This document shows positions 1-13,728 of a DNA stretch of 64,000 nt, one piece after another. This DNA comes from Actinomadura darangshiensis. GTDB lineage: Bacteria; Actinomycetota; Actinomycetes; Streptosporangiales; Streptosporangiaceae. The notes below the pieces were generated by a model that ran no database searches, was not told where the DNA came from, and saw only the letters and a list, made by a program, of their open reading frames with translations. Each line of letters starts with the position of its first letter. Position 1 is the first letter of the stretch. The stretch is taken from assembly GCF_004349235.1 (NCBI RefSeq), contig NZ_SMKY01000014.1:1-64000 (forward strand), given 5' to 3'. A program made the translations under genes and the position numbers.

Positions 1-1511
1 GCGTTGGTGTTGCCTCGGGGGACGGCCGGCATGACTGAGGCGTCCACTACGCGGAGGGCCTCTACGCCGCGGACGCGCAGTTCCGCGTCGCAGACGGAGT
101 CGCCGGTACCCATCGCGCAGGTGCTCGTGGGGTGGAACAGCGTCGCGGTCTCGCGGCGGACGAAGCCGATGACGGCCTCGTCCGACTCGACCTGCTCGCC
201 GGGCGCCCACTCGCCGCCGATCAGGGACGAGAGCGGGCCGGACGCGGCGATCTCGCGGGCCTGCCGGACGCCGGCGACCAGGATGTCCAGGTCGGCCTTG
301 TCCGCGAGGTAGGCGGGGTCGATCAGCGGCTTGGCGTGGGGGCTGGCGGAGCGGAGGGTGAGCGCGCCGCGGCTCGCGATGGCCACCGCGGTGACCATGA
401 CCGACAGGAGCCGGTCGGACGACTCGGTGAGGCCCTGGTTCACGAACGGGGTCGGGAGGACGTGGTACTGGAGGTCGGGCGCGGGGAGGCCCTCGACCGT
501 CCGGACGAAGCCGCCGGCCTCGGCGACGTTCGAGGCGTAGGGGCCGCGCGCCAGGGCCTGGTAGAGGGCGAAGGAGCGGGCGTTCGCCAGTTCCCACAGG
601 GGCTTCGTGCGGGGGGTCGCGAACATGACGTTCACGAACGGGTGGTCCTGGAGCCGCCGGCCGACCGGGGAGTCGGCGACGACGTCGATGCCCAGCGAGC
701 GCAGGTGGTCGGCCGGGCCGATGCCCGAGAGCATGAGCAGCTGCGGGCTGTTGACCGCGCCGCCGGAGAGGATCACCTCTGCTTCGGCGCGGGCCGAGTG
801 GGTCTCGCCGCGCGCCTCGTAGTGGACGCCGACGGCGCGGCCGTCCTCGATCACGACGCGGGTGGCGAGGGCGTCGGTGACGACCGTCAGGTTCGGCCGG
901 TTCTCGATCGGGTGCAGGTAGCCGGCGGCGGTCGACCAGCGCTTCCCGCGCTTGTGGGTGACCTGGTAGAAGCCGACGCCGTCCTGGTCGGCGCCGTTGA
1001 AGTCGGGGTTGGCGGCGAGCCCGTACGCCTTGGCCGACTGCACCCACGCCCGGGTCAGCGGGTGCCGGTAGCGCAGGTCCTCGACGCGCAGCGGGCCGCC
1101 GACGCCGTGGTAGGGCAGCTCGCCGCGCTGCTGGTCCTCGGCGCGGCGGAAGTAGGGCAGCAGGTCCTCGTAGCCCCAGCCGTCGCAGCCGTAGGAGTCG
1201 CGCCAGGTGTCGTAGTCGTAGCGGGCCCCGCGGATGTAGATCATCGCGTTGGTGGACGAGCTGCCGCCGAGCGTCCGCCCCCGCGGCCAGTACACGCTGC
1301 GGCCCGCCGCGTGCTCCTGCGGGACGGTCGCGTAGTCCCAGTCGTACGGGCCCTTGATCAGCGCGGCCACGGCGGCCGGGATGTGGATCTCCGGGGCGTC
1401 GTCGGGCGGGCCCGCCTCCAGCAGCAGGACCTTGGCGGAGGGGTCCTCGGTGAGCCGGGCGGCGAGCACGCAGCCCGCGCTGCCCGCTCCCACGATGATG
1501 TAGTCGTACAC
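1..1511 (-). CDS. GMC-family FAD oxidoreductase (choline dehydrogenase-like), C-terminus cut by window edge
   Basis: The protein starts at a GTG and opens with an FAD-binding GAGSAGCVLAARL Rossmann motif. It continues with the GMC signature region (GRTLGGSSSTNAMIYIRG) and the second signature (GGAVNSPQLLMLSGIGP). The catalytic-region sequence FHPTSTCAMG is present close to the visible end, so only the last few tens of residues are missing. The family oxidises primary alcohols with FAD; choline or an aliphatic alcohol is a guess from similarity, not from binding residues. It is transcribed away from the plus-strand adenosyltransferase gene, with about 70 bp between the two starts. Confidence 0.85.
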   Translation of the reverse strand, partial: MYDYIIVGAGSAGCVLAARLTEDPSAKVLLLEAGPPDDAPEIHIPAAVAALIKGPYDWDYATVPQEHAAGRSVYWPRGRTLGGSSSTNAMIYIRGARYDYDTWRDSYGCDGWGYEDLLPYFRRAEDQQRGELPYHGVGGPLRVEDLRYRHPLTRAWVQSAKAYGLAANPDFNGADQDGVGFYQVTHKRGKRWSTAAGYLHPIENRPNLTVVTDALATRVVIEDGRAVGVHYEARGETHSARAEAEVILSGGAVNSPQLLMLSGIGPADHLRSLGIDVVADSPVGRRLQDHPFVNVMFATPRTKPLWELANARSFALYQALARGPYASNVAEAGGFVRTVEGLPAPDLQYHVLPTPFVNQGLTESSDRLLSVMVTAVAIASRGALTLRSASPHAKPLIDPAYLADKADLDILVAGVRQAREIAASGPLSSLIGGEWAPGEQVESDEAVIGFVRRETATLFHPTSTCAMGTGDSVCDAELRVRGVEALRVVDASVMPAVPRGNTN

Positions 1512-1582
1512 GGCGGCCTCCCGGGTGTTTCCGAAACACTACCGAACGGGCTTCTACCAGTGGCACGGCTAGGGTGCTGCGT

Positions 1583-2197
1583 ATGGCGAAGAACAGGGAC
1601 ACCCCCGTCGTCCTCTCCCGGATCTACACCCGTACCGGCGACGACGGCAGCACCGCACTGGGCGACGCGTCCCGGACGTCCAAGACCGACCCGCGCCTCG
1701 CCGCCTACGCCGACGTCGAGGAGGCCAACGCCGCGATCGGCGCGGCCCTCGCGCTCGGTTCCCTGCCGGACGACCTCGTCGCGCTGCTGACCGGCGTCCA
1801 GAACGACATGTTCGACGTGGGCGCCGACCTGTGCGCGCCCGTCGTCGCCGACCCGCAGTACCCGCCGCTGCGCGTCGAGGCGCCCTACATCGAGCGGCTG
1901 GAGGCGGCCTGCGACGAGCACAACGCCGATCTTCCGACGCTGCGCAGCTTCATCCTCCCCGGCGGGACGCCCGGCGGCGCGCTCCTGCACATCGCCCGGA
2001 CGGTGACGCGGCGCGCCGAGAGGTCCGCGTGGGCGGCGGTCGAGGCGCACGGGAACGCCGATGAGGGTACGGAGGGCGGGGTGAACCCGCTGACCGCCAA
2101 GTACCTCAACCGCCTGTCCGACCTGCTGTTCATCCTCTGCCGCGTCGCCAACGCCGAGCACGGCGACGTGCTCTGGAAGCCCGGCGGCGAGCGCTGA
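1583..2197 (+). CDS. PduO-type cob(I)alamin adenosyltransferase
   Basis: A 204-residue cytosolic protein. The N-terminus (SRIYTRTGDDGSTALGD) is the ATP-binding P-loop-like motif of PduO-type ATP:corrinoid adenosyltransferases, and RTVTRRAER followed by the LNRLSDLLFILCR helix is the conserved C-terminal signature. Family members transfer the adenosyl group of ATP to cob(I)alamin to make coenzyme B12. An in-frame GTG exists 9 bp upstream, but the ATG gives the usual N-terminus. Family length is normally about 190-200 residues, so the gene is complete. In many actinobacteria this gene lies close to the atp operon, as here. Confidence 0.9.
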   Translation: MAKNRDTPVVLSRIYTRTGDDGSTALGDASRTSKTDPRLAAYADVEEANAAIGAALALGSLPDDLVALLTGVQNDMFDVGADLCAPVVADPQYPPLRVEAPYIERLEAACDEHNADLPTLRSFILPGGTPGGALLHIARTVTRRAERSAWAAVEAHGNADEGTEGGVNPLTAKYLNRLSDLLFILCRVANAEHGDVLWKPGGER

Positions 2198-2312
2198 ACC
2201 GGGCCGGGGTGGGGCTAACCCCACCCCCGGATGACCGGCTCCCCTCCTGGTGGCACCGCCGCGCCTGGAGCAGGCTTGTCCTGTACAGACGGGCGAGACC
2301 GGGAGTGACCAC

Positions 2313-3245
2313 GTGAGGACCCTGACAGTCACGGCCGTCGCGGCGGCGGCCGCGGCGGCACTGGCCGGCTGCGGCAACCTGACCGTCGGCAGGCACCACG
2401 CGGACCGCTCCTACACCGCGCCCGCCGGCGTCACCACGCTGAAGGTCAAGACGCACGGGAGCCGGGTCGAGGTCACCGCGGCCGACGTCCCGAGCATCAA
2501 GGTCAGCGAGCGGCTGCGCTGGACGAACGAGAAGAACAAGCCGAAGGCGCTGCACTCCACCGAGGGGAACACGCTGACGCTGTCGTCCAAGTGCGGCACC
2601 CAGGTGATCGGGTTCAGCTCGTGCGGGGTCTCCTACAAGGTCCAGGTGCCGCGGAGCACGCCCGTGGAGGTCGAGGACCGGGACGGCGCGATCGTCGCGA
2701 CCGGGCTCAGCGGTGCCGTGAAGCTGCACAGCGACAACGGCTCCGTCCGGGCGACCGGCCTGCACGCCAGCACGGCGTCGATCACCTCCAACGACGGCTC
2801 GCTGCGCATCTCGGGCCACGTCACGACCGCGAACGTGCGCAGCGCCAACGGCTCCGTCGACGCGACCGGGCTCACCGCGGACACGCTGACCGCCCGGTCC
2901 CGCGACGGCCGGATCAAGGTGAGCGGACGGATCACCACCGCCGACCTCGGCACCGCCAACGGCTCGATCGACGCCCGCGGGCTGACCGCCGACCGGCTCA
3001 CGGCGAACACCAGGGACGGCGGAATCGCGCTCGGCTTCGACGCGCCGCCCGCGAACGTGAAGGCCGTCACCCAGAACGGTTCGATCCGCCTGCGCCTCCC
3101 GAGCGGGGAGGGCTACGCCATCGAGGCGTCCGCCAGCAACGGCTCCAAGCGGATCGACAGCGCCGTCCACCAGGACTCCGGCTCCAAGCGCCACATCGAC
3201 CTCGCCACCCGCGACGGCGGCATCACCGTCAAACCGGCCGACTAG
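2313..3245 (+). CDS. Secreted lipoprotein with DUF4097-like beta-strand repeats
   Basis: A 310-residue protein starting at GTG. It has a short basic N-terminus, a hydrophobic stretch and a clear lipobox (LAGC, Cys about residue 20), so it should be lipidated and anchored outside the membrane. The rest is a run of imperfect repeats of about 18-20 residues with NGS and RDG turns (for example TANGSIDARGLTADRLTA), typical of DUF4097-type beta-solenoid proteins. No catalytic residues are recognisable and the function is unknown. The next gene is convergent and only 7 bp away. Confidence 0.75.
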   Translation: MRTLTVTAVAAAAAAALAGCGNLTVGRHHADRSYTAPAGVTTLKVKTHGSRVEVTAADVPSIKVSERLRWTNEKNKPKALHSTEGNTLTLSSKCGTQVIGFSSCGVSYKVQVPRSTPVEVEDRDGAIVATGLSGAVKLHSDNGSVRATGLHASTASITSNDGSLRISGHVTTANVRSANGSVDATGLTADTLTARSRDGRIKVSGRITTADLGTANGSIDARGLTADRLTANTRDGGIALGFDAPPANVKAVTQNGSIRLRLPSGEGYAIEASASNGSKRIDSAVHQDSGSKRHIDLATRDGGITVKPAD

Positions 3246-3256
3246 CCAGCGGCTAG
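3242..3256. terminator. Short palindrome carrying the stop codons of two convergent genes
   Basis: CTAGCC-AGC-GGCTAG forms a 6-bp stem with a 3-nt loop. The TAG stop of the lipoprotein gene lies in the left arm and the TAG stop of the M28 peptidase gene in the right arm. It may work as a compact bidirectional terminator. The stem is weak and has no U tract, so the function is uncertain. Confidence 0.35.
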
Positions 3257-4779
3257 CGGAGTAGGTACGGGCCTTGCCAGAGGGGGGTGTAGGTCGGATC
3301 CTGCGCGAGGTCGAGGCGGGCGCCGCCGTTGACGGCAACCGTCGTCTGGGCCAGGTGCTGGATGACGTGCGCGACGCCGTCGGCGTTGCCGTCCAGCAGC
3401 TTGAGGTTGACGTTCTTCAGCCGGTCGCACTTGGCGTGGTAGCACGCGTCGTAGGCCTTGCCGGCCTTCCCGCCGAACGCCTTCGCCTCCGCGGCCGTCT
3501 TCAGGTCCTCGGCGCCGGTGTCGATCCCGCCGGACGGAATGCCCTTCTCGATGAACGGGCCGTAGTCGGACCGCCCGTTGAACTCGCTCTCCGTCGTCGG
3601 CAGCTTGCGGCCCTTGAAGTAGTCCTGGAACATCTTCTCGATCGCCCCCGAACCGGCCGGCGCGCGCGTGCCGGTGCCGGTCGAGTGGTCGCCGTCGTAG
3701 ACGCCGCGGGTGCCGTTCGGCGAGCCGAGCATGTCGAAGTTCAGGTTCAGCGCGATCCGCCCGCGCTGCGCCTCCGACAGGGAGTCCACGTAGTGCGCGG
3801 ACCCCCGCAGGCCCTCCTCCTCGGCACCCCACCAGGCGAAACGCACCCGGTTGCGGAGGTCGCTCTTGCCCAGCTCCTTGATCTTGGTGGCGACGGCGAG
3901 CAGCGCGGCGGCGCCGGTGCCGTTGTCGTTGATGCCCGGCCCGGCCGGGACGCTGTCCAAGTGCGCACCGGCCAGCACCACGTTGTCGGCCCGCCCGCGC
4001 TCGGTGTCGGCGATGACGTTGGACGACTTCTTCTTCCCGTGCACGGTGTCGGTCTTCACCCGCAGCTTCAGGCCGCCCTTCTTCGCGGCCTTCGCCAGCT
4101 CGGCGCCCACCGCGTGGCTCGGCCCGAGGGCCGGGAGCGCGACCGGCTTGGACAGCGTCCCGTTCACCGGCCCCTTCTCCCCCGCCTTGTTGAAGATCAG
4201 CACAGCGGACGCGCCCGCTGCCTTCGCCTTCGCCGCCTTCGTCGCGAAGGTGCAGGTCCCCCGCTGGAGGAGGGCGATCGACCCCTTCGTGAAGCCCTTG
4301 AAGTCCGCCTTCTCGCAGCCGCTCGTCCCGTCCCCCTTCGCGGGGATGTCCACGGCGACGACGGGCGCCGTCACATCGCCGGACCCCGAGTACGCGAGCG
4401 TGAGGAAGTCCTTCTCCAGCTTGTAGGACGCCTTGGACGGCGCCGTCCGCGCGAGCGCCGCGTGCGACCGCTCACGCCAGTACGGGTAGGTGAACTTCTG
4501 CACCTTCGGGGTCAGGCCGGCCTTCCGCAGCCGCCCGACGACGTACCGCACGGACACGTCGTAGCCCGCGCTCCCCGCCGCACGGTCACCGCCGTTGAAG
4601 TCGGCGATCTCCTGGAACGCGGCCAGATGCGCCTTCATGTCCTTGACCGTGACCAGCTTGGCGAGGTCGGGACGGGCGGGTGCGGCACCGGCCGCCGGCA
4701 CGAAGCCGGCCACGGCGGCGGGCAGGACGAGGACGGGCAGCGCCGCGAAGGCGACGATGACGGGCTTGCGCACGTGCAC
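3253..4779 (-). CDS. Secreted M28-family metallopeptidase with PA domain
   Basis: A 508-residue protein. The N-terminus (KPVIVAFAALPVLVLPAAVAG) is a signal peptide ending in an Ala-rich cleavage region. A PA (protease-associated) domain covers roughly residues 130-230. The M28 domain follows with the zinc ligands: AHLDSVPAGPGINDNGTG (His, Asp), WWGAEEEGLRGS (Glu pair, general base and ligand), an Asp in NFDMLGSPN, and a final His in the CYHAKCDRL region. This is the layout of Streptomyces aminopeptidase S/Y-type enzymes that remove N-terminal residues from peptides outside the cell. The start is GTG; a second in-frame GTG lies two codons downstream. Confidence 0.9.
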   Translation of the reverse strand: MHVRKPVIVAFAALPVLVLPAAVAGFVPAAGAAPARPDLAKLVTVKDMKAHLAAFQEIADFNGGDRAAGSAGYDVSVRYVVGRLRKAGLTPKVQKFTYPYWRERSHAALARTAPSKASYKLEKDFLTLAYSGSGDVTAPVVAVDIPAKGDGTSGCEKADFKGFTKGSIALLQRGTCTFATKAAKAKAAGASAVLIFNKAGEKGPVNGTLSKPVALPALGPSHAVGAELAKAAKKGGLKLRVKTDTVHGKKKSSNVIADTERGRADNVVLAGAHLDSVPAGPGINDNGTGAAALLAVATKIKELGKSDLRNRVRFAWWGAEEEGLRGSAHYVDSLSEAQRGRIALNLNFDMLGSPNGTRGVYDGDHSTGTGTRAPAGSGAIEKMFQDYFKGRKLPTTESEFNGRSDYGPFIEKGIPSGGIDTGAEDLKTAAEAKAFGGKAGKAYDACYHAKCDRLKNVNLKLLDGNADGVAHVIQHLAQTTVAVNGGARLDLAQDPTYTPLWQGPYLLR

Positions 4780-4903
4780 TCCAGCGGATGCGGTAGGCAG
4801 CGGACCAGCGCGATCATCACCCCCGCCGCCCCCGCCCGAAAGCAGCGGCGCCGCGGCCGTGCCGAATCCAGACCGAACCCTTACCGGCCCATTCCGGAGC
4901 CGT

Positions 4904-5368
4904 TCACTCTGGCGGGTGCAGGTCCACCGGGAAGCCGGGCGGGGCCGCCTCCAGCCACGCCAGGAAGCCGGTCAGCGCCGCCGCGCCCATCGCCAGCTCC
5001 ACCGTCACGTCCCCGTCCTTGACCTCGATGACGGTCACGTCCGGCAGCAGGCCCTCCGCCTCCTCCCGGTCCGGGGTGCGCCGGTTGGACACGACGAGGC
5101 CCCGGCGGTGGATCACCTGCCGGGGCCGTCCGCGGAAACCGAACACGCGGTGCCAGTGCAGCTCGTCGCCCTTGTAGCGGCCGATACCGAGCCGCCACAC
5201 CCCGGGGGCTCCGCCCTCCAGGGCCAGTTCCCGCAGGCTGCACTCCACGGTGCCGCCGCCGCGCGTGAACAGCCAGCGGCGCACCGCCATGGACACGAAC
5301 AGCAGCGCCGCCACCAGGACGAGCGCGGCGAGCACCCCGCCCACGTCCAGTGCCAGGTGCTCGCCCAA
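4904..5368 (-). CDS. DUF2550 membrane-anchored protein downstream of atpC
   Basis: A 154-residue protein with one N-terminal transmembrane helix (GVLAALVLVAALLFVSMAV), followed by a basic RRW segment and a cytosolic beta-rich domain. The pattern RGGGTVECSLREL and the central WRLGIGRYKGDELHW region match the DUF2550 family, which in actinobacteria lies directly after atpC. The function is unknown. It follows atpC by 37 bp and is probably the last gene of the ATP synthase transcription unit. Confidence 0.8.
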   Translation of the reverse strand: MGEHLALDVGGVLAALVLVAALLFVSMAVRRWLFTRGGGTVECSLRELALEGGAPGVWRLGIGRYKGDELHWHRVFGFRGRPRQVIHRRGLVVSNRRTPDREEAEGLLPDVTVIEVKDGDVTVELAMGAAALTGFLAWLEAAPPGFPVDLHPPE

Positions 5369-5405
5369 ATCCCCCGCCGTCCGTCAGTGCCGCCGCGCCC
5401 GGCGC

Positions 5406-5792
5406 CTAGACCTCGATGCCCGCCGCGCGCAGCCGCGCCCGGGCCCGCCGCTCGGGCGTCGCGTCCTCGGCCGAGAGCGGGAGCGCCGCGTCCAGCGCCC
5501 GCTTGGCGTCGTCCACGTCGATCTCGTCGCCCCGCTCGACCTGCTCCGCCAGCACCGACACCTCGTCGGCGGCGACGGAGAAGAACCCGTTGCCGACCGC
5601 CGCCAGCACCGGCTCGCCGCCGTCCGCCGGCTCGATCTTCACCACGCTGCCGTCCAGGAGGATGCCCAGCACCGGGGCGTGGCCCGGCAGGATGCCGAGC
5701 GAGCCCTCGATGGTCTGGGCGACCACCGTCTTGGCCTCGCCGGACCAGATCTCGCGCTCCGGCGAGACCAGCCCGACCTTCAGGGTTGCCAC
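5406..5792 (-). CDS. atpC: F-type ATP synthase epsilon subunit
   Basis: A 128-residue protein. The beta-sandwich domain starts with the usual LKVGLVSPEREIWSGEA and contains the conserved GSLGILPGHAPVL segment; the C-terminal helical hairpin follows. Epsilon is part of the F1 central stalk and an inhibitor of ATP hydrolysis. A GTG start preceded by a strong GGAGGAGG Shine-Dalgarno sequence defines the N-terminus; the longer open frame upstream runs through atpD in another frame and is not real. It is the last ATP synthase gene of the operon. Confidence 0.95.
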   Translation of the reverse strand: MATLKVGLVSPEREIWSGEAKTVVAQTIEGSLGILPGHAPVLGILLDGSVVKIEPADGGEPVLAAVGNGFFSVAADEVSVLAEQVERGDEIDVDDAKRALDAALPLSAEDATPERRARARLRAAGIEV

Positions 5793-5862
5793 GTCTGCCT
5801 CCTCCAAGTACGGCGGGGACCGCCCCGGGCGCGCGGCCCGGAGGCGGCCCCGCCGGAGCGGA

Positions 5863-8192
<2,330 letters not shown>

Positions 8193-8197
8193 GGCCG

Positions 8198-9832
8198 TCA
8201 GCCCTTCTTGACGCGGGTGATCGTCTCCTGTTTGACGTCCTCCTCGTCGATCGCCTCGACGGGCTCCTCGGCCAGCAGCTCGCCCTCGCTGGTCTGGAAG
8301 CCCTTCTTGAACTCCGTGACGGCGTTCTTGAGGCTCGTGAGTCCGTCGTCGGAGAGCTTGCCCGTCTCCCGGATGGAGGCCAGCAGCCCGGCCTCTTCGC
8401 GCTCGACGTAGTCGAGGAACTCGCGCTCGAAGCGGCGGATGTCGGCGACCGGGACCTCGTCCAGCTCGCCGGACGTGCCCGCCCACACCGACACGACCTC
8501 CTGCTCGACCGGGAAGGGGCTGCCCTGCGGCTGCTTCAGCAGCTCGACCAGGCGCACGCCGCGGTCCAGCTGGGACCGCGAGGCGGCGTCCAGGTCGGAC
8601 GCGAACGCCGCGAACGCCTCCAGGTCGCGGAACTGCGACAGCGCCAGGCGCAGCGTTCCGGCGACCGTCTTCATCGCCTTGATCTGCGCGTCGCCGCCGA
8701 CCCGGGACACCGAGATGCCGACGTTGATCGCCGGCCGGACGCCCTGGTTGAACAGGTCCGACTCCAGGAAGCACTGCCCGTCGGTGATGGAGATGACGTT
8801 CGTCGGAATGTAGGCCGACACGTCGTTGCCCTTGGTCTCGATGATCGGCAGACCCGTCATCGAACCGGCGCCCAGGTCGTCCGACAGCTTCGCGCAGCGC
8901 TCCAGCAGCCGCGAGTGCAGGTAGAAGACGTCACCGGGGTAGGCCTCGCGGCCCGGCGGGCGGCGCAGCAGCAGCGACACCGCGCGGTAGGCCTCGGCCT
9001 GCTTCGACAGGTCGTCGAAGATGATCAGGACGTGCTTGCCCTGGTACATCCAGTGCTGGCCGATCGCGGACCCGGTGTAGGGGGCGATGTACTTGTAGCC
9101 CGCCGGCTCGGACGCGGGGGCCGCCACGATGGTGGTGTACTCCAGCGCGCCGGCCTCGTCCAGGGAGCGGCGGACGTTGGCGATCGTGGAGCCCTTCTGG
9201 CCGATCGCGACGTAGATGCAGCGGACCTGCCTGCTCTCGTCGCCGGACTCCCAGTTCTCCTTCTGGTTGATGATGGTGTCCACGGCGACGGTCGTCTTGC
9301 CCGTCTGCCGGTCACCGATGATCAGCTGCCGCTGGCCGCGGCCGATCGGCGTCATCGCGTCGATGGCCTTGATGCCGGTCTGCAGCGGCTCGCTCACCGA
9401 CTGCCGCTGCACGACCGTGGGGGCCTGCAGTTCGAGCGCGCGGCGCTCGGTGGTCTCGATCGGGCCCTTGCCGTCCAGCGGGTTGCCCAGCGCGTCCACG
9501 ACGCGGCCGAGGAAGCCGTCGCCGACGGGGACCGAGAGGACCTCGCCGGTCCGGCGGGCCTTCTGGCCCTCCTCGATCTTGCTGAAGTCACCCAGGACAA
9601 CGGCGCCGATCTCGCGGACGTCCAGGTTCAGAGCCAGGCCACGGGTGCCGTCCTCGAACTCGATGAGTTCGTTCGCCATCGCGGACGGCAGGCCCTCGAT
9701 GTGGGCGATGCCGTCGCCGGAATCGACGACGGTGCCGACCTCTTCGCGCGCGGCGGCATCGGGCTCGTACGACTGGACGAAGCGCTCCAGCGCGGTCCGG
9801 ATCTCGTCCGGACGGATCGTCAGCTCCGCCAT
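8198..9832 (-). CDS. atpA: F-type ATP synthase alpha subunit
   Basis: A 544-residue non-catalytic nucleotide-binding subunit of F1. The P-loop [13 protein letters not shown], the [15 protein letters not shown] block and the alpha/beta signature [13 protein letters not shown] are all intact. The start ATG follows a good AAGGAA Shine-Dalgarno sequence. The C-terminus carries an extra acidic tail ([15 protein letters not shown]), as is common in actinobacteria. Length is normal for the family with this tail. Confidence 0.97.
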   Translation of the reverse strand: MAELTIRPDEIRTALERFVQSYEPDAAAREEVGTVVDSGDGIAHIEGLPSAMANELIEFEDGTRGLALNLDVREIGAVVLGDFSKIEEGQKARRTGEVLSVPVGDGFLGRVVDALGNPLDGKGPIETTERRALELQAPTVVQRQSVSEPLQTGIKAIDAMTPIGRGQRQLIIGDRQTGKTTVAVDTIINQKENWESGDESRQVRCIYVAIGQKGSTIANVRRSLDEAGALEYTTIVAAPASEPAGYKYIAPYTGSAIGQHWMYQGKHVLIIFDDLSKQAEAYRAVSLLLRRPPGREAYPGDVFYLHSRLLERCAKLSDDLGAGSMTGLPIIETKGNDVSAYIPTNVISITDGQCFLESDLFNQGVRPAINVGISVSRVGGDAQIKAMKTVAGTLRLALSQFRDLEAFAAFASDLDAASRSQLDRGVRLVELLKQPQGSPFPVEQEVVSVWAGTSGELDEVPVADIRRFEREFLDYVEREEAGLLASIRETGKLSDDGLTSLKNAVTEFKKGFQTSEGELLAEEPVEAIDEEDVKQETITRVKKG

Positions 9833-9872
9833 GATTCCTTCCTTGCTCCCTAAAAGGTCAGCTCTGCCGGCG

Positions 9873-10694
9873 TCAGCCGGTGCCGAGCCGCCGGCGGAGG
9901 TCGTCCAGCCGTCCGGCGATCGTGCCGTCGATGATCTCGTCCCCGATCTCGACCGACAGTCCGCCGATCGCCGTGGGGTCGAGCTCGATGTTCAGGTGTA
10001 CTTCGTGGCCGTAGGCGGCGGCGAGCACCGCGGCGAGCCGGGTCCGCTGCTGCGCCGACAGCGCGGCCGGCGTCCGGACGAGGGCGACCAGCCGCTGCCG
10101 GCGCTGGGCGACGAGCTTGCCGTAGCCGGCGAGCCCGCCTTCCAGGCTACGTCCTCGCGGACGCAGCACCAGCTCGGTGATCAGCGTCAGCGCCGCCGGG
10201 GTCACCTTGCCGTCCAGCAGCGCGGTGACCACGCCGAGCTTGCGGTCGTCCGGCAGCCCCGGGGCGGCGAGGGCACCGCGCAGCGCGGCCTCCCCCTCGA
10301 TGACCCGGGAGAACCGGAACAGCTCGTCCTCGAGATCGTCGATCCTGCCGTCGGCCTCGGCGCGGGCGGCCTCGGCGGTGACCGCGAGGGCCTCCAGCGC
10401 GTCCGACAGCTCCGAGGGCTTCGTCCAGCGCAGCCGGACGACGTCGCCGACCAGCCCGAGAGCGGCCGGCGACACCTTGCCCTCCAGCAGGATCTGGACG
10501 AGCTGCGCCTTGTCGGCACCGTCCCGCGAGGGGTCGGAGACCGCCCGCCGCAGGCCGTGCTCGCGGTCGATCAGGTGCAGCACCGCGAACAGGTCGCCAC
10601 CGAGCGCGGCCAGGTCGGCGGACGGGATGACCGCCTCCAGCCGCTCCCTTGCCGCGGCCAGCGACGCCCTGCTCACCGCTCCCGTGATGGTCAT
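9873..10694 (-). CDS. atpH: F-type ATP synthase delta subunit (OSCP)
   Basis: A 273-residue protein, longer than the roughly 180 residues of the Escherichia coli subunit, as usual in high-GC actinobacteria. Delta joins the peripheral stalk (b subunits) to the top of the alpha3beta3 hexamer. The C-terminal part ([20 protein letters not shown] followed by [16 protein letters not shown]) is the OSCP-family signature. It lies between atpF and atpA in the normal order. Confidence 0.93.
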   Translation of the reverse strand: MTITGAVSRASLAAARERLEAVIPSADLAALGGDLFAVLHLIDREHGLRRAVSDPSRDGADKAQLVQILLEGKVSPAALGLVGDVVRLRWTKPSELSDALEALAVTAEAARAEADGRIDDLEDELFRFSRVIEGEAALRGALAAPGLPDDRKLGVVTALLDGKVTPAALTLITELVLRPRGRSLEGGLAGYGKLVAQRRQRLVALVRTPAALSAQQRTRLAAVLAAAYGHEVHLNIELDPTAIGGLSVEIGDEIIDGTIAGRLDDLRRRLGTG

Positions 10695-10797
10695 GGCGCC
10701 GCCCGGTCTGGACTGAGGAGCGAGGTACGAGCGACGAGGGAAGACCGGGCGTTAAAGCGCCATGGCCCGTCGTGCCGGAGGCGCGACATCAAGTAGG

Positions 10798-11373
<576 letters not shown>

Positions 11374-11389
11374 TCAGATGGACCCGCGG

Positions 11390-12531
<1,142 letters not shown>

Positions 12532-12601
12532 GCGGCGTTCCCTTCATCAATGTGGTGATGTATCACGAAGGCTTCCTCGGCGGGTTCCTCTGCGGGGCCG
12601 C

Positions 12602-12826
12602 TCAGGAGGAGTGGCGACCGAACTTCAGGTAGACCAGGTAGACGGCGAGCCCGGCACCGATGACCAGGCCGACGGGGATCAGCCAGGTCTGGTGCGTCCA
12701 TTCGGACAGCAGCCACCCGATGCCGCCCCAGATGATCATCCCGGAGAGGAGGTAGCTGGGCGCGGACCAGGCGACGTCGGCGAATTCCCGTTGGCCGTCC
12801 TCCGGCCGAGGCTTCTGCTCGCTCAT
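12602..12826 (-). CDS. AtpZ/AtpI-type small membrane protein
   Basis: A 74-residue protein with two transmembrane helices (LLSGMIIWGGIGWLLSEW and WLIPVGLVIGAGLAVYLVYL). The G-x-G-W pattern in helix 1 and PVGLVIGAGLA in helix 2 fit the F0F1-ATPase-associated AtpZ/AtpI family, encoded just upstream of atpB. Known members are thought to help c-ring assembly or magnesium/calcium handling. It is 70 bp upstream of atpB. Confidence 0.75.
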   Translation of the reverse strand: MSEQKPRPEDGQREFADVAWSAPSYLLSGMIIWGGIGWLLSEWTHQTWLIPVGLVIGAGLAVYLVYLKFGRHSS

Positions 12827-12910
12827 CGCGCTCCGGACGATAGCAGGCCACCCACGCGGTGGTCATATTGGAGTAGTCCCTGGGCGCCGGTACCCGTCGC
12901 GGGGCCTTCA

Positions 12911-13357
12911 TCACGGGCTCCGGTCGAGGGCGTCGGCGGCCTTCCGCTTCCCGGTTCCGGGGTTCTCGGGTTCGTCGATGTAGGGCCTGCGCTGCATGAC
13001 GACGCGGAACTCGCACGCGATCCACAGCAGCGCGAGGCCGATGACCGTCCAGCCGAAGACCTTGGTGTCCCAGATCGAGACCCTGTCCATGACCGTGACC
13101 AGCACCATCACCGCGAGGATCTTCACGACGTAGCTCGCGAGGGCGCCCAGCATCATGGTCTGGGCCGAGTACTTGGCGGCCCAGGAGACCACCAGGGCGC
13201 TCACCGAGAAGAAGGCGATCACCACGACGGAGGCCGTCGCCGCCGCGAGGGCGCCCTGGGCGCCGGCGGCCAGCAGGCCGATGAGTACGGCGCCCACCCC
13301 GACGACCGCGGTCGGGATCGCGGCGCCGCGGAGCATCCGGGCGTCGGAGGTTTGCAT
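12911..13357 (-). CDS. AtpI-like ATP synthase-associated membrane protein
   Basis: A 148-residue protein with four transmembrane helices (for example AIPTAVVGVGAVLIGLLAAG and GWTVIGLALLWIACEFRVVM) and a charged C-terminal tail. Its position as first gene of the atp operon and its four-helix layout match the ATP synthase protein I family; sequence conservation in this family is low, so the call leans on context. The family is implicated in c-ring assembly. It is followed by the AtpZ-like gene after 84 bp. Confidence 0.65.
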   Translation of the reverse strand: MQTSDARMLRGAAIPTAVVGVGAVLIGLLAAGAQGALAAATASVVVIAFFSVSALVVSWAAKYSAQTMMLGALASYVVKILAVMVLVTVMDRVSIWDTKVFGWTVIGLALLWIACEFRVVMQRRPYIDEPENPGTGKRKAADALDRSP

Positions 13358-13405
13358 GAGGGCTCCGGCTGGTCACGTTCAGTGGTCGTCTGTTGTTCGT
13401 GAAAG

Positions 13406-13433
13406 GTATCACAAGCGTCCGGATTGTCCACAA
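13406..13433 (-). promoter_or_regulatory. Candidate sigma70-type promoter of the atp operon
   Basis: On the minus strand, TTGTGG (13433-13428) and TGATAC (13411-13406) are separated by 16 bp and lie about 50 bp upstream of the AtpI-like start. This is the only AT-richer patch in the 371-bp gap 13358-13728 between wecA and the atp operon. The rest of the gap shows no gene and no convincing hairpin. Confidence 0.45.
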
Positions 13434-13728
13434 TTACCCTAGAGGTAATGCCCCGCCGGGCTCCGCGGACCCATCCTGGCCACGCTCGCACCACGGACTT
13501 TAACCCAGGTCAGACCGTGCGCCGGCGGGAAGCGCGCGGACGCGCCGCCGCACCGGACGCCCCTGGCGAACACGTTTCGTGACACGGGCGAGAGACGTCA
13601 AACCCTTCCCCATCGGGGCCCCAAGGGCAAGACCATCGGACCGAACGGCCGGAGAAATCCTCACGGAGCGTCGGAACGTCCCGGCACAGCGTGACGCAGT
13701 TCACCGGGCGGACCGGTGGGCCCGCAGG

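Noticed and set aside
132-1790. Long plus-strand frame opposite the GMC oxidoreductase
   Set aside because: Arg/Gly/Val/Ala-rich antisense shadow typical of 70% GC DNA; no domain and no ribosome-binding site, while the minus-strand frame has clear GMC motifs.
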